Part shown: positions 53,181 to 64,000 of the stretch, piece by piece | How the letters are laid out: the number at the start of each line of letters is the position of its first letter | How positions within the stretch are numbered: the stretch's first letter is position 1 | NCBI RefSeq assembly: GCF_017562075.2 | Contig: NC_054084.1 | Span: 22,804,389-22,868,388, forward strand | Source of the DNA: Anopheles merus | Taxonomy: Eukaryota > Arthropoda > Insecta > Diptera > Culicidae | Direction: 5' to 3' | Length of the DNA stretch: 64,000 nt | Position numbers and translations under genes: made by a program | Notes under the pieces: model-generated | Database searches by the model: none | Seen by the model: the letters and a program-made list of their open reading frames with translations, nothing else | Told to the model about the DNA's origin: nothing

Positions 53181-54320
53181 TTTCTAACATTCCATCAATC
53201 AGTCTCAGTCAACTGGTTGAAGCACCAGATGCCTCTCCCTACATACACATCAAAGATTCTTAAATTTAAATAATTTTCACCTACAATCTAATTCACTGAA
53301 CACACACACACAAACAAAACCAAACCTTCATCTCCATTCCTTCCATCAATTGCAAATGCATAAAAGCAAAACAAACTCTAACGTGAAAGCTCCAAAAAAA
53401 AAAGAAGCAACAAGCAGAGCAACAACAACAACCATCACCGAACAAAAAAAATTCAATGCACTCATCTTCTTGTGGCCAAATTTCCATTAACCAGCACACC
53501 GGGACGGGTGGCTTTCCCGCCTGCAGGGGGGGCAGAACAAGGCAGAGAGAAAATCGACCTCAAAACGATGGGCACGTTTTGACCATTTCGGTTAGCTTTT
53601 ACGCCTCTCCGCCGCAGGTTAACGTGAAGACGCGCCTCGCAGGGACGTGCGGGAAAGTGGAACTGATTTCATGCTTCTCTGTTTTTTTTTTTTTTGCTTT
53701 TTGGGATGGAAGTGGGAGTTTGTTGCGATGAAGAAGCAACATTTTGGAATGAAACATCGGGTCCGCGTGCCCAGCGTGGAGAAGACGGAGTGCGCATCAA
53801 ATTTATGATCAACTTGGAAATTGTTTGCTTCATGCTTTCGGAGGGGAATGGTGCCGGAAGATCTGGCGGATGAAATGTTCTCAGGCAGGCCTTGCAGGTG
53901 CGTTGATGGTGTGTTTGTGTGTGGGAGAGGGTGTATTGATGAACGTTTGAAGAGGTTTTTTTGTTGTGTGTTTCGCAAGAATCTAGATTTGGGCTTGTCC
54001 GGCGAGAAGCAATGGCAGTAAATTGTTGTTGAATTTTAAATCACACGAAGAGAAGATGTTGTAAACACAGATTGATCGTTGCATGCCAGAATTGAATTAA
54101 TTCAAAAATCTATGTTTCCTAATTGTTTTGGATCTCTTTACGTTGCTTTAAAAAGCAGAAATTATTGTTGAACTATTTTTTTATAATTTTCCTATATGAA
54201 ATGATGATTCAGGCTAAACATTGAAAAACATCATACCCACTCGTCTACGTTGAAATTTTCTAATAGAATATGTAGAAAAAAGCCCAATTTAACACCCGAA
54301 ATATCTCGACCACTACTCAC
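53181..54320. other. Intron 1, adjacent to exon 1: no gene seen
   Basis: This is intronic sequence immediately downstream of exon 1 in transcription, with homopolymer A and T runs. No further feature is supported. Confidence 0.55.
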
Positions 54321-54410
54321 CATCGGTCGCAACGTGCTCGGGTTCCGGTAGTACTCGCTACCGGCAATGCTTTGCAGGTATTTCTTATTAGTTCCATAGA
54401 TTGGCTCCAT
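54321..54410 (-). CDS. Exon 1: start codon and first 30 cytoplasmic residues
   Basis: This exon encodes 30 residues beginning MEPIYGTNKKYLQ and ending TLRPM. I chose the ATG at 54410 because its context is GAAAATGG and an in-frame TAA lies 30 nt upstream. A GTG two codons earlier would be a non-standard eukaryotic start. The exon ends directly before a strong donor, GTGAGT, at 54320. Its last codon is ATG and joins in phase 0 to GCTAATGAG of exon 2. The peptide is polar and rich in Tyr, Ser and Asn, with no signal peptide, as expected for the cytoplasmic N-terminus of a type II membrane protein. The assignment rests on the phase match, on the similar Tyr/Ser-rich composition of exon 2, and on the lack of any other start for that exon. 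The 36-kb distance is the main uncertainty. Confidence 0.75.
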
Positions 54411-54560
54411 TTTCACTGGGTCGTTGATATTTTCTTACTTTAAAATAAACACCCACAACAAACACACACACAAAAAAGACACTAATCCACCGAAAACGTA
54501 CACTCACACACTAAGTTATTCACTTTCACTGGTACACTCGACTACCTGGGTCGCACTACA
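54411..54560 (-). promoter_or_regulatory. Probable 5' UTR of the SEA-domain gene
   Basis: The minus-strand sequence immediately upstream of the ATG contains an in-frame TAA, then a GT-rich stretch. Several CAGTG/TAGTG words in it resemble insect initiator cores, but none can be chosen as the start site. The extent given is approximate. Confidence 0.35.
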
Positions 54561-54862
54561 CCTGCGCAAGGGAAGATGAAGTAGCCTTTGCATGCTTTTT
54601 CTTCAGCATCATCAGCACCATCAAAAGCTCGTACGGACGATGCTCCATTGCATTAAGTATGACACACTTTCCTTCGCGCTGTACATCACACTCTCCTCCG
54701 CAACTGCACTGCTAAAGATATTCCAGTTTTTCCTCTTATTTTTTTCCTCTGTTGTATCGTTTGCTGCCACCAGCCGTGTTTCCCTTTCGAAGCTAATCCA
54801 TCGTTAGATAATGAACGGCACAGTCATCTAGGCTAGGCACTGTTCGCTTTTCAGCAGAGTTT

Positions 54863-54881
54863 TCTCTCTCTCTCTCTGCCG
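54863..54881 (-). promoter_or_regulatory. GAGA-type tract upstream of exon 1
   Basis: A (GA)n tract on the minus strand lies about 450 bp upstream of the start codon. In insects such tracts can bind GAGA factor near promoters. It may equally be an ordinary microsatellite. Confidence 0.25.
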
Positions 54882-55353
54882 GTGAATCTGCAAAATAAAC
54901 GCACGTCCCAGATGAATAAAATAATTAAAATTTGGTTCACTTTCGATAAGGGCAACAGAAAAAAAAAGAATATACGGCACAGCTCACAACACTAAAAACG
55001 TATCATTAAACGGCAGCAACCGCCGGGGCAACGGATCGAAAGGAAATCCTCTGTGAAACGTTTTTCCGTCAATTAGATACGCCTCGGGTGCGATGAAGCT
55101 GCGGAAGGCTGATGTGAGTGTGTGTGTGTGGTGCTCAAAAGATTTTGTTTTTCCACTGTTTAATACAACGTTTACAGTGACTCAGTGTAGCCATCTTGAC
55201 GGTACCATGAAATAATGCGGAAAGCTGCTGCAAGTAACACCTTCTCAGCGTAATGGTATGGTAGGTTTTCCTTTCGTTTTCCGGGGAGAAACCGATCGAA
55301 AACCACCGGCATCGAATCCGCATCGAAAACACACGTACGTACGTGTGCCACCT

Positions 55354-55357
<4 letters not shown>

Positions 55358-55385
<28 letters not shown>
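55358..55385. repeat. (GT)n microsatellite
   Basis: This is a GT run of about 14 units, about 950 bp upstream of exon 1. Confidence 0.93.
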
Positions 55386-55388
<3 letters not shown>

Positions 55389-58300
55389 CTAAAACCATCT
55401 GATCACACCCTTTTCCCATAGTTCCCATCCCGTCGTTCCTGTGAAAGAAAAAGTTTCATCTGCATGATTACACTCGATATTCGTCGATATGGCTGTGTGC
55501 GTGTGTGTGTGGCCAGGGTTCAAAAAGCTGATCCAACTACCTGGGACCCCTCGGACACTGAAAGTTGTTTGCAGAACTGCTGCTTACCCCTTGCCACAAG
55601 ATGGAAGGGACACACTGCTCAATGGCACTCTAATTGCCCGCTTGATTTCGAAGTGTGGCGTTCGTTGACCAAAACTACTAGCCGGCCTCATGATGCCCGT
55701 GCTCTCGATTCCTTCCGATCTTTCTCTCACACACTGACCGCACTACTGGCCTGGACGTTCTTGCTTTGCGTGATGCTTGAGTGGTAGCACGTCCTTTCCG
55801 TTCCTTGATCCTAGTCGATTGCCGTCGTGGTAATATTCACACTTTTGTACCGGTCTGGCAGGGGAAGAACACAACACACACAAAAAAACATGTCTCCATC
55901 GACCACTTTGCTGATCGGGTCACGGCGTCATGCTGTTCGTGCCGATACTGTCCCAAATTTACTGGCTACAGGTCGGCCGAACTTTTGCATTTTTACCGCA
56001 ACTGGCCGGTTTTCTCGTTCGTTGGCTGGTCCTTGACGTGTGAGAACGGTTTGCAAAAGTTCAAGTGTCAACTTGTTGTTTTGCTTTTTTTTTTTTGTTG
56101 CCCAACAATAGCGCCACATTTTGCACTTTCATCGTTCAATCGAAAGGGGGCTTTTTTCTTTGTTGTTTAATTTTTTATTTTTTTTGCTTTTGCATAAAGT
56201 GGGGTGGATTTTAATGACAAAAAGGAATACAGGAGCGATGGCTTCGTGTTGTCGGTAAGCATTTTAAATACTGAAATATTTTACTTCCCAGAAAATAGAC
56301 GCTGATTGTTCATTCATTTATGATCAATGATTCCCTTTTTACCGGTTTGTGTCATATTATCATTTCAGTGTATGACGGACAAAATTCTGTATTTTTAATT
56401 GCGTTGAATAAATGTGCTCATTTTCCTTTTTTTATTGCTTTTCAACAGAATAGTCACCAATCAAACGTGTTCATGTTCAACTCCAGACCTACTGTAGGCT
56501 TTTTCTCCCAGACATAACCAAATCAATCCCAATGTAAAGCTTCATTAGCCTCTCGGTCGATCTATAAAGCAATAAGACAGACGGCACGAAAAATCAACAC
56601 TATTCTAAATCAACACAACGACCGCAAAGCTGATCTTGTTTACCACGAACCCCGGTATGGCGCACTACGGAAAGCAGGTTACCGGAACAATGAGATACAG
56701 TCCGAAGTGAAGCTCCCCTGCCTGCCCCTTACACTGCACGATTGCGCCACCAGGGAAAAGTGACACATTTTCCGCGACACAATGTCCACACCGGCCCACC
56801 GCCGGACCTGACCAGACTGGCCACTAGAGACTGGTGCCCTCCATCGAAAGTCGCTCACAAGGGGACCCATCGCAGTGCCTGGGAAATGACACCAACCAGT
56901 TTACCCAGCGCGCGTTCCGTCCGTCGATTGCAGTTTCATTTACTTCCTACTTTTACTCTAATTAAAAAATAGCGATGCCCGAGGCATGGCGTTGAGATGG
57001 TGGTACTTTTTTTTGCGGTGGACCAACGTCACCAACGGTGGGCCGGCCCGGTTGCTAGACGTGTTTGTTTGTGCCAACCCACCCTTCGCTTCGCCTCATT
57101 TGCCCGTGTTTTGCTGACGCGTGCAGTGACGTGACGCAGTAGAGTGCGCGAGATTCGCATGATGTCTCGTGCGCATTGCAAAACCTCCATCACGCACTCA
57201 CAAACACATTGTAAAACGATCAGCGGTCGAGTAGATTGTTTTCCACCCAAGCCGCCACGGCCAAGCACAATGGGATGTTAAACTGTGCCATTTTCTCTTC
57301 GAATGATTAATTTTATCCACAATCAATAAAGAAAAAGCGACGCAATTCTCACGCAACGGTTGGCACGGTTTGAGCTCCGGCAGCTTTCCTCTTGCGGTCG
57401 GTGGTTTAATTCAATATCTTCCCAAATTAATTACGATAAGTTTAATGACATTCGCGTCATTTCTCACGGTAATTAACCAAACGCCAAAAATCGACTCACA
57501 ATGGTAACCAATTACACAGAGAGCTGTAAAACAGTTGTAGAAAAAGGCGAAACAATTACAACAATACAACCATACTGTACCAAGTTCAGGAAAAGTGATG
57601 TCGTCAGAAAGGGGAAACTTTTCATTTCTGTCAACCGGGAGTTTTATGTATTGAATTAGAAAACTGAGATTGTAAGACAGTGTCAGTAAAACACTCTTGA
57701 AGCTGGTTGCATTATAGACACAGGCATAAGCCTACTAGACAGTTGCGTTCCGCTATGCTGCATGTTGACAATTATATTACTTTCAATCAAACTTAATTGT
57801 CAAAATACATTTACAATCAATTATAAACAAGAGAAAGCCTTTTCAAGTACGCAAAAAAAATGTGTTCAAATGTTTTTAGGTTTGAAGTTTAGTTTGATAG
57901 TTTCAGATGCCAAATGTCAAGCACCATCTCGCAAAAATAGCTCAAATTGTAATAGCCTCCAATGTTGAAATCATTCTAATTATTTTTTTAGTGTATTACA
58001 CGAACAAAAATTTATTTAATCGAAATAAATACATCTCAAAAATAGCATTCTGTACTCCGAACATAAACATAGTACCAATCACACAACCTCATTATAATTC
58101 AAATAACTTCTATGGCGATCCTGCCCATGTAAGGTCAAAGTTCATCCAAAGGATGGTTCAAATCATGCCTGCATGTCTTTTACTTGATTTGGTTCAAACT
58201 TTCAACACATTTCATATCTCTAACTATTGGGGCCAAATTTTCATTGGCGGCTCGTTTAAATTATCATCAACCACACCTCCTTCCCTCCAAAATCACAAAT

Positions 58301-60774
58301 CAACCTCAAAACATGCGTGCCGAAAAGGGAATGAGTTTCCTTGGCAATTTTCATTTCCATTTCTAAAAGCCCTTTCCATCCATTAGCTTCCTCCCCAGCC
58401 TGCGCCTTATTGTTGTGTATCCATACCAAACGGTCAAACCGAGCGCCCCGTTGATTGTTTGCCCCTGATAGCATCATGTTACCTTTTGCCGAAAAAGGTA
58501 AAAGCCAGCCAACCAACAGCCGAGCAGTAATTGATAGCAAATATAAACAAACCCACACCTTCACAAGCAGCTGGCCAGCTTTTGCGAAGGGTAGGTAGGA
58601 GCCGCCGATGGAGGCAGCATCAAATTTAAATCATCAATTAAGGGGTGCGAGACTGGGCCGAGGCCCACTTCACCGTGCGCTATAATTCACACATCACACA
58701 GTGACTATCATCTTTAGCTCCCCTGTGGTGGAATAATTACCCTGCCGCTTTCACCCGGGGCGGCAGCCCGGCAAACATGAACTTTCAAAGAAAGCCCACG
58801 CAAACTCCTTAGTGGGAACTGGTGCAGGTACGGCACCACCGCAAGCCGTTGCTTACGCACGTCCGTACTGTTTGGGTGATCCACAGAGCATAAACTTCAA
58901 CGCCGAAGCATTGGTTCTAAAACCTCCCTCCCCTTGATCGGTTAGGGTTGAATGAAAGCGGCCCCTCCGCTTCGGACACCGGCATCGATAGTGATGATTG
59001 AAATTCTTGACATAACGAGTTGCAAAACCACGGTCGGAAATTAAATCTGCACTTATCGTGCCGAGACGAGGGCTTTGCGTTTTAATGACTGCCGATGCAC
59101 TGACGGCAGGCTGACCTCAATGAGATGTAGATGTGTGGATCGAGAAAAGTGCAAACCCCGTACCGTTGCGGTGACGGTAAGAAGTGATTAATATCTGCCC
59201 GAGTACTTAGTGCATCTTTTAATGGTGATGTCATGCTGGAAGGACCGGCCAGTGGCTTCACGTCGCATGGCAGCTAGCTCTTTGTTTGTCGTATGCACAG
59301 AATGATGATGTCTAGTTTATGCAGTGCTACAAATGCAGTTAACTAGTTCCATCCCATCAATCATCGGGCGTGCAGGATGAGACCGGCACGATGGCCTGTC
59401 CGGGGCCTGTGTAGAAGACGGGCGGACGACGACGACGACGACAACAAGCTGTCCGTCAGGGCCACACTGAAGCTGTATTTTCAGTTCGTGCCTTCGTGAG
59501 CTAAATGTATGCAGAGTGTTGGAAAGATTCTTACCCCTTTTGCCATGGCATGGTTAACAATATTACCGAACCGTTCCTAGTAAGAGCAATACTCTGAAAG
59601 CAACCGGGCGGGCTATAATAATTGGACTTTAATGTACATTCCACTCGGTATGTACGTTCACAATTTGCATGCGATTCGCATGCACAGTTGAAGAGCAATA
59701 ACAGATTTTCCTACTTGTTTGCTCAATATTTGAAAACATTTATATGTTGGTACACTTGTGCACAAATTGGTAAGTCTTAGATCCTCACAGACACACGACA
59801 TGAAGTCTACAGCTAGCAGCAACCGGTAAATTGCACACGTTACACCAACCGGCCCCATCTAGCACAAGGGCTTTTGAAAAGCAAACCTTGCTTTTAAAGA
59901 GTGAAATTACACGCATTCCATTCCCTCTGCCGAAGCGAGTTGGCCGCTACCAAACCTTCTAAATTGTACATTCTCCATTTCATTATCCCGAGCCCGGTTC
60001 CGCCCGCAGCCGGTCTTTGGCTAGTGAAAGTACCAAAAATGCCACCCAATGCAGGCGCGTGTGGGAGATGAGCTTGGCGCGATTCTACAAAAAACAGGAT
60101 TGCCGGCACAATCCAGCAGTTTGCAGACGCCGGAACACAGCAGTCAGGTTTGCTCAGAACCGGCAATCTCCGACCGGTGTGCCGGTCTTGATTTAGTTCA
60201 CCGGTCCAGAGAAACCGGTTCGCTTGGATTTACGTTTCATAGAAGTCGGCGTTTGGTGGCGATAGACCACTCAGCCGACCAACTTGGTTCATCGTTTTGA
60301 TGTTTTGACCAATCAGACACAGCTAGATGAAAATGAAAACATCATCTAAGTAAATCCCAAACGCCTTTTTTTCTGAAAGATATTTCATTGAGAGTTTAAG
60401 CAAAAACTTTACACCACATTTCCCAGAAACACTCACTGCTAGAAGCTCATTAAATGAAATAATACAAACACGTTTTCCAATATCGGGTGCCTGTTTGCTC
60501 TCGCGCGTGCAAATAACAATACACTTCAGCCCACCATCCATCAATCCATAAACACTCGCCTTATTGAGCATTCGAGGCAACGGTGGGGTTATTCCTTATT
60601 CGTTTACTACTACCCCTTTTCTTTGCTGCTAGCCCTTATTCCCGTTTTTTTCCCCCAGTTAAAGCGTTTGTTTGCCAGACTTAGCGGCCTTCGTTCATTT
60701 TCCACGGCCCGGGAATTGGAGCAGCGCAAAACAAACAAGTAGCAAACGTGCAAGAAAGAATTGAGTAAAAAAAA

Positions 60775-60778
60775 CACA

Positions 60779-60819
<41 letters not shown>

Positions 60820-60841
60820 CAACAACAACAACAACAACAAC
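60775..60841. repeat. Compound (CA)n-(CAA)n microsatellite
   Basis: A CA run of about 22 units, with one early interruption, passes directly into about eight CAA units. Confidence 0.95.
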
Positions 60842-62127
60842 ACAAGGTACCGTGCAATGTGTATGGGAAAATGGATCATCTCGAGACTTTACAACCAAGT
60901 CGGTGGAAAGATTGCAGTGCGAGCAAAAAAAAAAAGTACGAAACAAATCATTCCCTTTGCTGGTTTGTGCTGCGTACCCGATGGGATGGAAAATTATGTC
61001 TTGCTCCAATTTTATTCTGGAATAAACGCGGGACGCCACAATCGATCGCAAAAAGGTATTAGAAAGCTGTTCGACAAAACTGGCTTCGTTAAACAGATCA
61101 GAACTCTAAACATGTTTAATGGCGGTAGAGCATAGAACAGTGGTTCCGTGGCTTGCATTGCATCTCTCAAGAACAACTTTAACAGTAATTGGCATTCTGC
61201 TAGACATGCTGGTCATGACGACGCCTGCTACACAGTCCAGATATCAAGCTCCCCGTACAGTAGCACCAGCACGACGAGAGGCCAACAGTGGCCAAATTGT
61301 GACCCTTTTTGGGATGGGTAAGACACACACGAGAACGAGACCTAACACATTCCGGCACCCGCAGTGTTCATACGGGATGGCTCGTGCCCTGTAAAGGACC
61401 AAACAAAATCCACAACCAAGACAAAGTGCGGCAGTGCAAGAGTGACAAACGGGAAAATAACAGCATGAATAACAAAGCAACATATAGCGTTCGCGTACCG
61501 GGGCGAAACATAAAATGTTGTCAACTCGCCACATCGTGCACATCGTCAGTGTCAGGGATTTGCAGGGACTTGTTCTTCAAAGGGTTTGAAATGGGTCAAA
61601 AATTTGATTGTTTTGCTCCCATTTTTTTGCCTGCAAAAGTGGCACGAGGAAACATACAGTTCACACTCTTCACACTCATTGCAAACGTTCTTAATGTGCG
61701 ATTGGTCCAACAGTACAGACGCATCACTCTTGCCTTATCAAACACACACAATTTAAGAAATGTATTCCTTTTTTAACCTTCCATAGGCTTCAGCTCGAGA
61801 GAATGCTTGACAGCACCTGATCTCCAACGTGCCAGCAACTTCTGTTGCACGTTTTGGTATAGAAGATTTCATCAAGTGCTAAGTAACGTTTTGGCTGTTG
61901 TTGTTTGAAAATGTTCGGCTGGCGGTACCGAAACCAACACAAACACCTAAACAGAGAGGGAAAGAGAGTAAACATCCGAAACAGGTCGTCGACGGAACTA
62001 TACGCCCCGGAAACTGGTCCTTTGCTTGCACATACATTAGTAAAGGCGGGATAAGTTTGCAGCAACCCTGACACATTCTTGCTTTTCATTTCGTCACACA
62101 AAGAATTCTATTCTTGGTATTTCTGTA

Positions 62128-62130
<3 letters not shown>

Positions 62131-62192
<62 letters not shown>
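62131..62192. repeat. (GT)n microsatellite, about 62 bp
   Basis: This is an uninterrupted GT run of about 31 units. Confidence 0.97.
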
Positions 62193-62193
<1 letters not shown>

Positions 62194-64000
62194 TCGTGTT
62201 CCAAAAATTGTACCTCACAAGTCGACACATTAATTTGAACTCGTTTCCAGCAAAAAAAAAAGAAAGCCTACACTCAAAATATGTGCCAACAACAAACCCA
62301 AAAAAACACGCAAAACATAAGCAACACACACACCAAACAGACACAGAGTGAGTGCCACACATTTTTGACTGGAAACTGGTTGCATGATTGATGGGGTGAA
62401 GCCACACCGCCACGGCGCCGAATATTGTCCTGCCAGATCGCTTTCATCTTTCATCACGAATCGTTCTAATGTTTCCCAGCAGCAGCAGCATCATCACTGA
62501 TTTGTTTTGGAATGCCGCAGTACGACTCGCAGCACGTATTCGGGCCCGATTCTGGGGAGCCCGTGTTCCCGGGAAAGTGAAGCCTTCATCATGTACGATT
62601 GTAACGCGCATTGTAATATAGCGATGATGGCAGCAGCGACCACACGTGTCTCGGCACGCTGCTTTGTTCTAGAAGTGTTAACTTCCGTTGCCACCGAAGA
62701 ACGCACGTGCAAACAGCGAAATGTGAAGAACGTCAAAAAAAAAGCACACATCAGTTACTGCAAGAGTGAGTGTGCAAGACTTCGCAGAAAAGGGTGGCAA
62801 ATCGTTTCGTTTCGTTTTTTTGTTTTCAAGAAAAAAAAATGGCAACCCTTGTGCCGGTTTCGATGAAAATCAAAAGAGTTGGAAAAATTCACCACAACGC
62901 CAATCTAACGTCTCTATCGCTCAATTTCAAGCTCGGGGAAAACGACTCGTGCGGACGTGTGTGTGTGAGAGCAGACTTCTTGCTAAAACCGTGATTCTTC
63001 TCGGCATACTGGTTGAGCATCGTTCCACCAGTCGCAGGTTCGCTGTAACGAATCGTAATGGAACTTCCGAAATACGCTCTATTCCCTATACACGGCTGCA
63101 ATTCCTTTGATATTTAAATTAACCTTTCCGCAAAAGTTTTCGTTTCTTTTGCCAGGTACCGCGGGAGGGGAGGGATGAGGATGGATCCCTTATGGTCCAC
63201 CCCAACCACTTCCCAAGCGGCGCAAAAGCGGCGGTTCTGCTTGGAGCTTTCTCAGCAAACCTCAGAGGCCGTGGCGTAACTGATATTACTTCAAGTGCTA
63301 CTGCTGCCTTGCCGCTGTTCGCCGTCACGGTGAAGTTTCACCTCCTCTCCAAACGAACGCGGGAAGAAGCTTTTGGGAATTATTTCGGATCCCTCCGGTT
63401 GGCACAACAACAAGTTGAGAAAATGTTCTCGCGTGGCTCTTGGGAAGCCCGTGCCTTCCTCATCCTCCAAAAGCGACTCAACAATCGAGCCATCCATGAT
63501 GGGCCACACTGTGAACATTCTTCCATCGCAATATTAGCGCACTTTGCATCTTCCATACAGCCTTCCAAGCACACAAACACACACACACACACACCCAGAC
63601 AGAGTGGCGCACCGTGTCAATCATCCTCGAATTCCCTCGCATCCCTTCCATCATTATGAGCTGTTTTGGGCGCCGGGGCAGCCAAGGCAGCAGCCGGTAA
63701 TATTCGCATTTTGCAACTTTTCATTTCGAAAACCGCTTCTGATTCCCGGCTGCCCAGGCCCTTCCCAAGGCAAGTGGCTGCCTGCTTTGGTCCATTTTTC
63801 AGCTCGCTATTTTTTTATTTTTTTTTTGCTGATTTTTTCTTCAAGCTTTTCACGCTCCGCAACATAGCGCGCGCCATCTGCACGCCGTCCGTGTTGGTGT
63901 CTCGGGCGGCAGATGATCTTTCCTTTGGTCGTGGCTTGACTCCGGCTCGGTTGACAGTTGGGCCTGCCAGATGGGCTTAGCTTTGGTCCCATCACGTCAC

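Larger units (their letters stand above)
17890..54320 (-). other. Intron 1 (about 36.4 kb as assembled)
   Basis: This is the very long first intron, GTGAGT...CAG, phase 0. It holds all the transposon remnants listed between 21.5 and 53.2 kb and the duplicated block around the assembly gap. If that duplication is artificial, the real intron is about 2.3-2.5 kb shorter. Introns of this length near the 5' end often carry enhancers, but I cannot identify one from sequence alone. Confidence 0.72.
11145..54410 (-). other. Gene model: type II membrane SEA-domain mucin-like protein (5 coding exons)
   Basis: Five minus-strand exons join into one open frame of 3,945 nt (1,314 residues plus TAA). Every junction is phase-consistent: exon 1 to 2 phase 0, 2 to 3 phase 1, 3 to 4 phase 2, 4 to 5 phase 0. 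Donors are GTGAGT, GTAAGT, GTAAGT and GTAAGC, and all acceptors end in CAG. Introns are about 36.4 kb, 2.5 kb, 154 bp and 198 bp. Predicted order is cytoplasmic tail (1-97), transmembrane helix (about 98-122), SEA domain (about 134-212), a further folded segment to about 266, then a Thr/Ser/Pro-rich stalk to 1314. SEA domains are typical of heavily glycosylated cell-surface proteins, so a role at an apical surface or its matrix is an inference. I do not recognise a named orthologue. Exon structure is seen directly; the function is not. Confidence 0.85.
54561..64000. other. Upstream intergenic region: no gene seen
   Basis: No coding exon is supported on either strand. Frames of 100-155 codons (for example 61309-61776 and 63192-63659, plus) have no domain-like sequence. 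The region should contain the SEA gene promoter near its left edge. Microsatellites are listed separately; a (GAC)n run lies at 59424-59442. Confidence 0.5.

Noticed and set aside
54408..54416. GTG at 54416 as the start of exon 1
   Set aside because: Non-ATG starts are rare in insects, and an ATG with good context follows two codons later.
1..64000. A new multi-gene defence, biosynthetic or CRISPR-like system
   Set aside because: The window is insect genomic DNA with one split gene and scattered transposon remnants. No clustered genes or spacer arrays exist.

Overview
The window looks like nuclear DNA of an Anopheles mosquito, most likely the An. gambiae complex. The evidence is a split gene with GT-AG introns, AT-rich noncoding DNA with many (CT)n, (CA)n and (GT)n microsatellites, and a degraded tRNA-derived repeat whose wording matches the mosquito family SINE200 as I remember it. 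I found no bacterial, viral, CRISPR or operon-like content.

One protein-coding gene can be supported, on the minus strand. Five exons join in phase with clean splice sites: 54321-54410, 17583-17889, 14807-15044, 14490-14652 and 11145-14291. The model runs from an ATG to a TAA and encodes 1,314 residues. It predicts a type II single-pass membrane protein with a tyrosine/serine-rich cytoplasmic tail of about 95 residues, one transmembrane helix, a SEA domain, and a very long, Thr/Ser/Pro-rich, N-glycosylation-rich, mucin-like extracellular stalk ending in a pure (CAG)10-encoded glutamine run. I do not recognise a named orthologue. Intron 1 is about 36.4 kb and makes up more than half of the window.

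Layout: 1-11144 is 3' flanking DNA with no supported gene, and holds a 39-bp hAT-like mini-element at 9.2 kb. 11145-17889 holds exons 5 to 2. 17890-54320 is intron 1, which carries several small transposon remnants: a hAT-like element with internal 10-bp arrays (21.5 kb), a 176-bp hAT MITE (33.3 kb), a 757-bp hAT-like element (39.5 kb), a 5'-truncated RTE/LINE tail with a 12-bp target duplication (49.9 kb) and a 162-bp hairpin MITE flanked by TA (53.0 kb). 54321-54410 is exon 1, and 54411-64000 is upstream DNA without a supported gene.

The most consequential structural observation is at 26259-31189. A 2.5-kb block and a 2.3-kb block are near-identical and lie on either side of a 100-N gap, and their shared ends coincide exactly with the gap edges. 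This is the pattern expected when two divergent haplotype contigs fail to merge, so it is probably a false tandem duplication. No new multi-gene system is visible. The best biological candidate for follow-up is the unnamed SEA/mucin-like membrane protein.
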